Shown: positions 56,709 to 64,000 of the stretch, piece after piece
How positions within the stretch are numbered: position 1 is the first letter of the stretch
Layout: the number at the start of each line of letters is the position of its first letter
Assembly (NCBI GenBank): GCA_035556555.1
Contig: DATMES010000003.1
Coordinates: 1 to 64,000 of the forward strand
Length of the DNA: 64,000 nt
Reading direction: 5' to 3'
Source: Frankiaceae bacterium
Lineage (GTDB): Bacteria > Actinomycetota > Actinomycetes > BP-191
Notes under the pieces: model-generated
The model's input: the letters and a program-made list of their open reading frames with translations, nothing else
Told to the model about the DNA's origin: nothing
The model's database searches: none
Program-made: the position numbers and the translations under genes

Positions 56709-59700
56709 AGAAGAGGGCTGTCTGCGCCCCTACGGCGGGCTCGGAGAGCAGGGCGGCGACTTCGGCCGTGCTGAGCAGCCTGTCGGGGCGCTTGACCTCC
56801 CCGGTGCGGACGTAGAGGAATCCCGCCCTGACCCGCGCCGGGTCGACGCCCTGGATGCCGGCCCAGGCCAGCCGGTAGACGGTGAGCTGGAGGCTCGCGG
56901 CGGCGAAGTCTCTCGGCAGCGCACCGGTCTTGAAGTCGATGACGTCGTACGTCCCGTCGTCGTCCTCGTAGACGGCGTCGATCCGCCCGCGCACGACCCG
57001 GCCGCCCGCCACCAGCTCGAACGGCGCCTCGATCGCGACCGGCCTGCGGGTGCCGTACGGGCTCGCGAGGAAGCGCTGCTGCAGGTCGGCCAGCTCGGTG
57101 TCGGTGACGTCGGGGTCGGCGGCGCCGGGCAGGTCGCCGGGGTCGAGCAGGGGGCGGTCGCCGTACAGCTCCTCGACCCAGGCGTGGAAGCGCGTGCCGC
57201 GGCGCGCGCGGGCGGCGGGGCGCTGCGGGAGCGGGCGGGCGAGGCGGCGGGCCAGCTCGTCGGGGTCCTCGGCGAGCAGCACGAGCTGGCTCGCGGTGAG
57301 CCGCGCGGGGAGGAGCACGTCGCGGTGGGCGCTCGCCGTACGGCGCAGCTCGGCGAGCAGCAGGTCTGCCTCGGCCCGCCACTCGTCGTCGCGCCGCTGG
57401 GTCTCGGGGTCAGCGGGGGTCACCGGCGCGGCCGCGGCGCAGGTGACGAGCGCGGCGGCGGCGGAACGGCGGGCGTAGCGCTCGGGGTCGTACGGCGGCG
57501 GCCACGGCACGTCCACCCCGCGCGCGGCGAGGAGCGGGTTGGCGCTGCCGGGCTCGGGCTCGGGGGCGAGCTCGTCGGCGGTGACGAGGCCGTCGAGGGC
57601 GAGCACCTCCTGGAGCAGCGGGGAGGCACCCTTGGTGCGGACCTGCGAGGCGCCCCACCAGTAGCCGGAGAGCAGCAGAGTGGAGCGGGCGCGGGTGAAG
57701 GCGACGTAGCCGAGGCGGCGCTCCTCGTCGTCGGACTCGGCCGCGCAGTCTGCCTTGAACTCGTCCAGCGCCTTGGTGGTCAGCTCCCCGAACGGCGGCA
57801 GGTCGTCGCGGTCGCCGCGCAGGGCGTACGGCAGCACCTCGGCTCGCTGGGTCCAGCGCGGGCGGCCCTGGCTCGAGGGGAACACACCCGCGGTGAGGCC
57901 GGGGACGGCGACGACGTCCCACTCGAGGCCCTTGGCCTTGTGGACGGTGAGCAGCTTGACGGTGTCGGCGCCGGAGACGCCGCCCGCGTCGAGGCCGTTC
58001 TCGGCGTCGGCGGCGGCGTCGAGGTAGGCGAGGAACGCGCGCGGGTCGCTGGTGCCGTCGATGCCGGTGAAGTGCGCGGCGTGGTCGAGGAACGCGTCGA
58101 GGTTGGCCGCGCGCGCCGCCGCGACGGCGTCGGGCTCGGCCTCGATCTCCACGTCGAGGCCGATGCGCCGCACGATCTCGGCGACGACGTCGACGACCGG
58201 CTGGCCGAGGAACGGCCGCAGCGAGCACAGCTCGTCGCGGAGGGCGCGGAGGCGGTCGTACGCCTCGGCGGAGTAGCGGTCGGGGACGCCGAGGCTGTCG
58301 AGCGCGTCGGCGAGCGAGACGACGTCGACCGGGTCGACGCCGACGGCGGCGGCGCGCAGGACGGCGTCGGGACCGGTGTCCTCGGCGCCGGCCTTCGCGG
58401 GCGCGGCGAGGTGGCGGGCGCGGCGGCCGAGGACGTAGAGGTCGCGCGAGCCGAGCCGCCAGCGGGGGCCGGTGAGGATGCGGACGAGCGCGGGATTGGC
58501 GGCGGGGTCGACGAGGACGCGAAGGTACGCCACCACGTCGGAGACCTCGGGCATCTCCAGCAGGCCGCCGAGGCCGACGACCTCGACGGGCAGGCCGCGC
58601 GCGACGAGGGCGCGGTGCAGCGCGCCGAAGTCGGTGCGGCGGCGCGAGAGCACCGCGCACTCCTTGGGCGGGGTGCCGTCGGCGACGGCGGCGGCGATGC
58701 CCTCGGCGACCCAGGCGGCCTCGGCCTCGACGGTCTCCAGCAGCGCGGCGCGGACCTCACCGGCGTGCTCGGAGCCGGCGCAGGGGGTCAGCTCGGGGAT
58801 GTCGACGACGGGTCTGCGCTGGGCAGGCGCCGACGTCGCGAGCGGGCGGGCGATCGCGTTGGCGACATCGAGGATGCGCCCGGCGCAGCGGAACGACGTC
58901 ATGAGCGGCAGCACGGTCGCCGGGCGCCCCTGCGCGTCCGGGAAGTGCTCGGGGAAGCGGGCGAGGTTGCCGACCGACGCGCCGCGCCAGCCGTAGATGC
59001 CCTGGTTGGGGTCGCCGACGGCGGTGACGGGGTGGCCGCCGCCGAACAACGCCTGCAGCAGCCGCCGCTGCGCGACGCCGGTGTCCTGGTACTCGTCGAG
59101 GAGGACGGCCTGGAAGCGGTCGCGCTCGAGCGCGCAGACCTCCTCCGACGCGGCGGCGATCTCGGCGGCGAGCGCGACCTGGTCGCCGAAGTCGAGGAGG
59201 TCCTTGGCGCGCTTCTCCGCGCGATACGCCTCGACCAGCGCGAGCAGCTCGTCGCGGGCGCGGGCGGTGTCGCCGCACTCGCGGGTCTTGTTGGTCTGCT
59301 TGGCGAGGCCGTCGGCCTCGGCGGCGAGCGCGGCGTCGAACGCCCGCACCTCGTCGGCCGAGACGAGGTGCTCGGACATCTCGGCGTCGAGCGCGAGGAC
59401 GAGGCGGGTGACGTACGCCGGCTGCCACCGCAGGTGCCGGAACGGCCCCGCCGCGCGGCGTACGACGCGTCCCGCGACCTGCCAGCGGGTCGCCTCGGTG
59501 AGCAGCTCGGACATCGGCTCGCGGCCGACGCGCAGGGCATGGTCGCGGACGACCGCGGCGGCGTACGAGTGGTAGGTCGCCACGGTCGGCAGGTCGTCGA
59601 GCAGCGTCTCGTCGACGACGCCCGCGCGGGCCAGCACGAGGAGCGCCTTGCGGACGCGGTCGGAGAGCTCGACGGCGGCCTTGTTGGTGAACGTCAGCCC

Positions 59701-59931
59701 GAGCACGTCCGAGGCGGCCAGCCGGTGGTGGGCCACGAGGTGCACGACGCGAGCTGCCATGACCGCGGTCTTGCCGGACCCCGCGCCGGCGACGACGAGC
59801 AGCGGGTCGAGCGGCGCACTGGCGACGGCGAGCTGCTCGTCGGTGAACGGGATCCGCAGCAGCGCGCGGAGGTACGCGCCGGACGGCTCGGGGACGTACG
59901 CGAGCCCGACGGTGTGCAGCGTGGCGGTCAC
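56707..59931 (-). CDS. adnB: AdnB-type helicase-nuclease subunit
   Basis: 1074 residues from the GTG at 59931, overlapping the adnA stop (GTGA). The N-terminus has Walker A VVAGAGSGKTAVMAARVV (about 48-65), LLDEYQDTGVAQRR, and VHKAKGLEWDVVAVPGL. The C-terminus has a RecB-like nuclease with GRIDAVYEDDDGTYDVIDFK (Asp ... Asp-x-Lys, about 990-1003). With AdnA it would form the AdnAB complex that resects double-strand breaks in mycobacteria; in the characterised complex AdnB is the dominant motor. The TAG stop is shared with a family A repeat. Confidence 0.9.
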   Translation of the reverse strand: MTATLHTVGLAYVPEPSGAYLRALLRIPFTDEQLAVASAPLDPLLVVAGAGSGKTAVMAARVVHLVAHHRLAASDVLGLTFTNKAAVELSDRVRKALLVLARAGVVDETLLDDLPTVATYHSYAAAVVRDHALRVGREPMSELLTEATRWQVAGRVVRRAAGPFRHLRWQPAYVTRLVLALDAEMSEHLVSADEVRAFDAALAAEADGLAKQTNKTRECGDTARARDELLALVEAYRAEKRAKDLLDFGDQVALAAEIAAASEEVCALERDRFQAVLLDEYQDTGVAQRRLLQALFGGGHPVTAVGDPNQGIYGWRGASVGNLARFPEHFPDAQGRPATVLPLMTSFRCAGRILDVANAIARPLATSAPAQRRPVVDIPELTPCAGSEHAGEVRAALLETVEAEAAWVAEGIAAAVADGTPPKECAVLSRRRTDFGALHRALVARGLPVEVVGLGGLLEMPEVSDVVAYLRVLVDPAANPALVRILTGPRWRLGSRDLYVLGRRARHLAAPAKAGAEDTGPDAVLRAAAVGVDPVDVVSLADALDSLGVPDRYSAEAYDRLRALRDELCSLRPFLGQPVVDVVAEIVRRIGLDVEIEAEPDAVAAARAANLDAFLDHAAHFTGIDGTSDPRAFLAYLDAAADAENGLDAGGVSGADTVKLLTVHKAKGLEWDVVAVPGLTAGVFPSSQGRPRWTQRAEVLPYALRGDRDDLPPFGELTTKALDEFKADCAAESDDEERRLGYVAFTRARSTLLLSGYWWGASQVRTKGASPLLQEVLALDGLVTADELAPEPEPGSANPLLAARGVDVPWPPPYDPERYARRSAAAALVTCAAAAPVTPADPETQRRDDEWRAEADLLLAELRRTASAHRDVLLPARLTASQLVLLAEDPDELARRLARPLPQRPAARARRGTRFHAWVEELYGDRPLLDPGDLPGAADPDVTDTELADLQQRFLASPYGTRRPVAIEAPFELVAGGRVVRGRIDAVYEDDDGTYDVIDFKTGALPRDFAAASLQLTVYRLAWAGIQGVDPARVRAGFLYVRTGEVKRPDRLLSTAEVAALLSEPAVGAQTALF

Positions 59932-62900
59932 TCGACCACCTGCCCGCCGGCGGCGTGCGCGGGGCAGCAGCCGCGGAAGGGGCACCGGTCGCAGTCGTCG
60001 TCGGGCCGCGCGGGGTACTGCTCGGCGCGGATGGCGGTCGCGGTGCCGTCGAGGAGGGCGTGCACCCAGGTCTCCTCACCGTCGGGGAGCGGGTCCTGGC
60101 ACTGGACCTGCGGCAGCCCGCCCTTGCGCTCGTTGCGCAGCCAGACCAGCTCGGCACCGCCGAGGGGCGCGTCCTCCCCCGCCACCTCCGCGAACGCGCC
60201 CTCGCGCGCGGCGAGCTGGTAGACGCCGAGCTGCGGGTCGGCGGCGAGGTCGTCGGCGCTGCGCGCGGTCTTGCCGGTCTTGAAGTCGACGACGTGCACC
60301 GCGCCCCCGGCGGCGACCTCGACGCGGTCGGCGGAGCCGACGAGCAGGGCGTCGCCGACGCGCACCTCGAACCGCTGCTCGCTGCCCGCCACCTCGCGGC
60401 CGCGGGCGGCGTGCCAGGCGAGGAAGCGGGTGAGGGCGGCCTCGGCCTGGCGGCGTTCGTGGTCGCCGTGCCAGGCCGCCTCGAAGCCGAGCGAGGGCCA
60501 CACGTCGTCGAGGCGGCGCAGGAGGGCCCCGACGTCGGGCTCGAGGACGCCGTCGGAGACGAGGCGTACGACGGCGTGCAGCACGAGACCGAAGCCCTGG
60601 GCCGCGCTGGCCGGGCCCTTGGCGCCGACCTCGCGGTCGAGGAACCACCGCAGCGGGCAGCGCTGGTGTGCCGCCAGCGCCGAGCCCGAGAGGAGCAGCG
60701 GCTGGTCCTCGGGACGTGGCGGCCGGATGCCGCCGGTGACGTCGCGCAGGCCCCACCACGCGGCGGGGTCGGCGGCCGGCACGAGCGCCGCGCCGTCGCC
60801 GCCCTGGGCCGCGCCGAGGTCGGCGAGCCTCCGGGCGGCGGCGTCGCGGAGCGGGCCTGGGGTGGCGGGGTCGGTGAGGGTACGGCGCAGCCGCGCGACC
60901 AGTGACCCGACCGAGAGCGTGCCGGTCGCGCCCGCGCGGTCGCGGCGGAGCGGGAGGTCGAGCTCGTCGAGGAACCTGCTCGGCCGCTCGCCGCCCTCGT
61001 CCACGGACTCGACGGCGGTGACGACGAGGCGCCGGCGGGCGCGGGTGAGGGCGACGTACAGGAGGCGGCGCTCCTCGGCGAGGAGCTGCGCGGTGGTGAG
61101 CGGCGGGCGCGGCTCATCGGCATCGACGACGTCGGCCTCCAGCAGGGAGCCGCGGCGGCGCAGGTCGGGCCAGACGCCGTCCTGGACACCGGACACGACG
61201 ACGACGTCCCACTCGAGGCCCTTGGCGCGGTGCGCGGTGAGGAGGCGTACGGCGCCTCCGGCGGCCGCGCGCTCCTCCCCCGGCGCGCCAGGGATCTCCT
61301 GCGCGGTGAGCTCGTCGATGAGGGCGGGTACGCCGCCACGCGGGTGGCGCTCCTCGAGGCGGGCGGCAGCCTGGAACAGCCCGAGCACGGCGTCGAGGTC
61401 GCGGTCGGCCTGGCGGGCGGCGGTGCCGGTGCCGCCTGCCTCGGCCTCCAGGCGGCGGCCCCAGCCGCTCGCGTCCCAGAGCAGCCAGAGCGCGTCCTCG
61501 GGCGTGCCCTCGCCGAGCGCGGCGGCGGCGGCCGTGAGGAGGTCGTGCAGGCGGCGTACGGGCGCCGCGGCCCGCTCGTCCACGGCGGTGAGGTCGACGG
61601 GGTCGAGGACGGCGTCGCGGATGAGCTCGGCAGACGGGCGCGGCACGGTGGTGCGCGCCGCGCGGTCGAGGTCGCGGAGGTGGCGGCCGAGCAGCCGCAG
61701 GCCGCTGGGCAGCGCACGGGCAAGCGGGGACATGAGCAGCAGCTCGGCCTCGTCGGTGGCGAGCGCCGGCGGGTGACCCTTGGCGATCTCGTCGGCGACG
61801 CGCAGCGCGAGCAGCAACGGCGCCACGGCCGGGTCGCGCGCGACCGGCACCTCGTCGGCCGCGACCGCGACCGGCACGCCGGCCATCGTGAACGCGCGCC
61901 GCAGCACGGGGATGGAGCGGACGCCGGAGCGTACGAGCACCGCCATCGACTCCCACGGCACGCCCTCCCGCAGGTGCGCGCGACGCAGCAGGTCGGCGAC
62001 GGCCTGCACCTCCTCGGCGACCGTGGGGTAGACGCGGACCTCGGGCGGCTCGCCGGGGGGGCCGACGGCGGTGACGCCGCGGTGGTGGCGGCGCAGGTCG
62101 GCGGCGAGGCCGGGCGTGGGGATGCGCTCGGCGAGCGCGCGGGACGGCGCGAGCGTCGTCTCGTCGAAGCGCCGGGAGACCGCGAGGGCGAGCTGGGGTG
62201 CGGGTCGGCCGGACGGCGTGCGGAACCGGTCGGGGAAGCGCAGGATGCACGACACGTCGGCCCCGCGGAAGGCGTAGATCGACTGGTCGGGGTCGCCCAC
62301 GACGACGAGGTCGCGGCCGTCGCCCGCGAGGAGACGGAGCAGGGCCTCCTGCGAGGGGTCGGTGTCCTGGTACTCGTCGACGAACACCGCGCGGTAGCGG
62401 TCGCGGACGTCGGCGAGCACCTCGGGCCGCTCGGGGTCGGCCAGCAGGCCGGTCGCGAGGGCGACGAGGCCGGCGTAGTCGATCTCCTCGCGGGCGTCGA
62501 GGACGTCGAGGTACTCGGTCATGAACTCCCCCGCCGCGACCCAGGCCGGGCGGTCCCACGCCGCGCCGAGCGCGGAGAGGGCGGGGCCGTCGAGGCCACG
62601 CTCGCGGGCGCGGTCGAGGAGGTCGGCGACCTCCTGCGCGAGGCCGCGCGTACGCAGCGCGGGCCGGACGCTCTCGGGCCAGGGGGTGCCGGTGCCGTCG
62701 GCGTTGCCGGAGAGCAGCTCGCGGATGCGGACCTCGCGCTCGGGGCCGGACAGCAGGCGCGGCATGTCGAGGCCGGGACCGGTGCCGTAGCGGCGGACGA
62801 GGGCGGCGCAGAACGCGTGGAACGTCCACGCGCTCGGCTCGGTCACGGTGCGCCCGAGGCGGCCGGTGATGCGGGCGCGCAGCTCGTCGGCGGCCTTGCG

Positions 62901-63122
62901 GGAGAACGTGAGGACCAGCACCTGCTCGGGCGAGAGACCGCGGTCGACGCGGTTGACGACGGCCTCGACCAGCGTCGTGGTCTTGCCGGTGCCGGGGCCG
63001 GCGAGGACGAGCAGAGGGCCGCCGGGGTGGGTGACGACGGCGTCCTGCGCGTCGTCGAGGTCGGGCACGAGCGGCGGCGGCGGCACGTCCCTGACGAGGC
63101 GGTAGGTCGGCGAAGCGGTCAT
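59928..63122 (-). CDS. adnA: AdnA-type helicase-nuclease subunit
   Basis: 1064 residues from the ATG at 63122. Walker A is VLAGPGTGKTTTLVEAVVNR (about 38-55), with DEYQDTDPSQEALLRL (about 250), SVPF-like later motifs and AHRAKGLEWDVVVVSGVQDG. The C-terminus carries the RecB-like nuclease (VHVVDFKTGKTARSADDLAA) and a cysteine cluster DDCDRCPFRGCC, likely an iron-sulfur site. The gene overlaps adnB by four bases, so the two subunits are translationally coupled. It fits M. tuberculosis Rv3202c. Confidence 0.9.
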   Translation of the reverse strand: MTASPTYRLVRDVPPPPLVPDLDDAQDAVVTHPGGPLLVLAGPGTGKTTTLVEAVVNRVDRGLSPEQVLVLTFSRKAADELRARITGRLGRTVTEPSAWTFHAFCAALVRRYGTGPGLDMPRLLSGPEREVRIRELLSGNADGTGTPWPESVRPALRTRGLAQEVADLLDRARERGLDGPALSALGAAWDRPAWVAAGEFMTEYLDVLDAREEIDYAGLVALATGLLADPERPEVLADVRDRYRAVFVDEYQDTDPSQEALLRLLAGDGRDLVVVGDPDQSIYAFRGADVSCILRFPDRFRTPSGRPAPQLALAVSRRFDETTLAPSRALAERIPTPGLAADLRRHHRGVTAVGPPGEPPEVRVYPTVAEEVQAVADLLRRAHLREGVPWESMAVLVRSGVRSIPVLRRAFTMAGVPVAVAADEVPVARDPAVAPLLLALRVADEIAKGHPPALATDEAELLLMSPLARALPSGLRLLGRHLRDLDRAARTTVPRPSAELIRDAVLDPVDLTAVDERAAAPVRRLHDLLTAAAAALGEGTPEDALWLLWDASGWGRRLEAEAGGTGTAARQADRDLDAVLGLFQAAARLEERHPRGGVPALIDELTAQEIPGAPGEERAAAGGAVRLLTAHRAKGLEWDVVVVSGVQDGVWPDLRRRGSLLEADVVDADEPRPPLTTAQLLAEERRLLYVALTRARRRLVVTAVESVDEGGERPSRFLDELDLPLRRDRAGATGTLSVGSLVARLRRTLTDPATPGPLRDAAARRLADLGAAQGGDGAALVPAADPAAWWGLRDVTGGIRPPRPEDQPLLLSGSALAAHQRCPLRWFLDREVGAKGPASAAQGFGLVLHAVVRLVSDGVLEPDVGALLRRLDDVWPSLGFEAAWHGDHERRQAEAALTRFLAWHAARGREVAGSEQRFEVRVGDALLVGSADRVEVAAGGAVHVVDFKTGKTARSADDLAADPQLGVYQLAAREGAFAEVAGEDAPLGGAELVWLRNERKGGLPQVQCQDPLPDGEETWVHALLDGTATAIRAEQYPARPDDDCDRCPFRGCCPAHAAGGQVVE

Positions 63123-63158
63123 GAGAGCACTAGACCAGGTGGGTGTGACAAGAAGTCG

Positions 63159-63311
63159 CTACTTGCCGACGAGGGTGTGGAGAGTGAGGGCGGTGACCAG
63201 CCCGCCGGTAATGCCTGGCTCGGCACCTGCTACCAGCCAGAGGTACGTCCCCGCCACCATGGCGCAGACCAGAATCACGAACGAACGAAGGCCGAGCAGA
63301 TCGCGTCGCAT
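63159..63311 (-). CDS. small two-helix membrane protein upstream of adnA
   Basis: A 50-residue product from the ATG at 63311, with AGGGGAAG upstream. Two hydrophobic stretches (SFVILVCAMVAGTYLWLVAG and GITGGLVTALTLHTL) suggest a small membrane hairpin. It is 36 bases upstream of adnA in the same orientation. No family was recognised and the gene may be spurious. Confidence 0.45.
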   Translation of the reverse strand: MRRDLLGLRSFVILVCAMVAGTYLWLVAGAEPGITGGLVTALTLHTLVGK

Positions 63312-63555
63312 GAGCTTCCCCTGTCCTTGCACCGTATGGCCGGCGTGCCTGAGGGAGGGGACTCTGCCAGATCCGACGCACTCACACCAGCAAAGGCGCC
63401 CCCACCAGCGTGTCGGCGTCGGTGAGGCTCCCTCCGTGCAGCCGACCAGCGGGCCCCGGACGCGTTGGCTCGGGCCGATCGACTCGGCGAGCGGTGACTT
63501 CGGACGGCCAAACCCACCAGTTGAGCACGATCGACAGTCCATACCCACCAGTAAC
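63312..63555. other. gene-free stretch upstream of the small membrane gene
   Basis: ACCCACCAGT occurs at 63512-63521 and 63543-63552, a direct repeat 31 bp apart. ORFs here do not look like proteins. Promoters for the small membrane gene and adnA may lie in or near this region. Confidence 0.35.
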
Positions 63556-63664
63556 ATGCGCACGGGCCACACGACAGAGAGGCACCCGGAGCCGGGTGAC
63601 CTCGGAGCCCGGAGCGTGCTGTGCCGCAGCGACGTCGGCGGCGGATCGCCCTGGAGGCTCCAAG
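63556..63664. repeat. dispersed repeat, family B (copy 2)
   Basis: The second copy of the repeat at 54349-54453. It includes GCGCACGGGCC, CCCGGAGCCGGGTGACC, GTGCTGTGCCGCAGCGACG and GGCGGCGGATCGCC. It ends about 18 bases before the stop codon of the gene at 63682-63960. Confidence 0.55.
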
Positions 63665-63681
63665 TTGCGGCGAAGGACGAC

Positions 63682-63960
63682 CTAGCGCTCGTACCAGCGG
63701 CCGGCGGGGCGGGTCGCCACGGTCGCGGCGTGCTCGCGGCGCGCGAGCACGGTCTTGACGCCGGTCGCGATGGCGAACGCCACGAGCAGCCAGCCGGCCA
63801 GGCGGGCGTTCGACGCCAGCGCGATGATCAGCGAGACGAACGTCAGCAGGGAGATCACCGCGAGGCGCAGACGGAACTTGCGCGACTCGAAGACGTAGTC
63901 GGTCTCGGGGCTGCCCGCGAAGCGGTGGTCGAGACGCTCGAGCTGGGCGAGAACGGACAC
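63682..63960 (-). CDS. small two-helix membrane protein, DUF-like
   Basis: 92 residues from the GTG at 63960 behind GGAGACCCCC. A soluble front (LAQLERLDHRFAGSPETDYV) precedes two hydrophobic segments (LAVISLLTFVSLIIALASNA and AGWLLVAFAIATGVKTVLA) and a basic end. It resembles small actinobacterial membrane proteins of unknown function that sit near replication/repair genes. No partner is evident. Confidence 0.65.
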   Translation of the reverse strand: MSVLAQLERLDHRFAGSPETDYVFESRKFRLRLAVISLLTFVSLIIALASNARLAGWLLVAFAIATGVKTVLARREHAATVATRPAGRWYER

Positions 63961-64000
63961 GGGGGTCTCCAGGGAACGAGAAAGCCGGCGGCGGTAGAGG

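Noticed and set aside
61230..63425. 731-codon plus-strand ORF opposite adnA
   Set aside because: Antisense to the conserved adnA motifs; repetitive Arg/Gly/Ala composition.

Overview
The window is high-GC DNA from an actinobacterium (Actinomycetota). The evidence is a WhiB7-type regulator with an AT-hook, a mycoredoxin, an AdnA/AdnB helicase-nuclease pair, a UPF0182 membrane protein, a YlbL-type PDZ/S16 protease, a DUF2342 protein, GAF-ANTAR and TraR/DksA proteins, many GTG starts, and tight 1-4 bp gene overlaps. From about 16 kb to 63 kb the gene content and partial order recall the Mycobacterium tuberculosis Rv3193c-Rv3202c neighbourhood, recalled from memory. Unrelated genes are interleaved here. 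The genus cannot be fixed from sequence alone.

Layout. 0-5 kb: a DUF1501/DUF1800 pair, an MreB-like protein, a TraR/DksA zinc-finger protein and a RecA-like/XRE/cupin regulator, all on the minus strand. 5.3-15.3 kb: a polymorphic-toxin operon consisting of a secreted LamG protein, a 2179-residue RHS/Hint protein with a C-terminal toxin-like domain, a probable immunity gene, and a frameshifted second immunity copy. 15.5-24 kb: initiator tRNA, two four-cysteine secreted mini-peptides, UPF0182, a Pro-Glu-rich protein coupled to a sensor kinase, and a PDZ/S16 protease. 25-26.4 kb: a membrane-tethered ECF sigma factor coupled to a 61-residue secreted peptide, behind a leader hairpin. 26.4-32.3 kb: epimerase, DUF2342, SprT/YgjP-like metallopeptidase, enoyl-CoA hydratase, and an RlpA-like protein with a possible c-di-AMP riboswitch. 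32.6-38 kb: an S8 protease ending in about 40 Trp pentads, a second sensor kinase and a PSAEP-repeat secreted protein. 38-44.5 kb: zinc-ribbon protein, ThiF-like protein followed by a 13-codon ORF, ABC1 kinase, phosphodiesterase-like protein, and whiB7 with a full leader (promoter, uORF, attenuator). 44.5-54.3 kb: uvrD2, mycoredoxin, GAF-ANTAR, peptidases, an APH/EEP/HAD overlap operon and a CapA-like lipoprotein. 54.6-63.1 kb: four tandem paralogous secreted cysteine proteins and adnAB.

Genes that work together. AdnA and AdnB form one helicase-nuclease for double-strand-break end resection, and UvrD2 is a second SF1 helicase. WhiB7 and mycoredoxin belong to antibiotic/redox stress control. 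The RHS toxin and its immunity genes form a competition module. The two sensor kinases have no response regulator in the window.

The most unusual signals are: (1) a family of palindromic 87-166 bp elements with about 45 bp terminal inverted repeats; three copies, one of them partial, supply the TAG stop codon of the adjacent gene, and the two long copies keep a central hairpin around a conserved loop although the stem sequence differs; (2) a cluster of DnaA-box-like sites at 22-23 bp spacing next to 12-bp repeats at 21-bp spacing in a gene-free stretch; (3) the tethered sigma factor unit; (4) the ThiF/13-codon ORF pair; (5) the Trp-pentad protease. Large ORFs antisense to these genes are GC-driven shadows and were left out.
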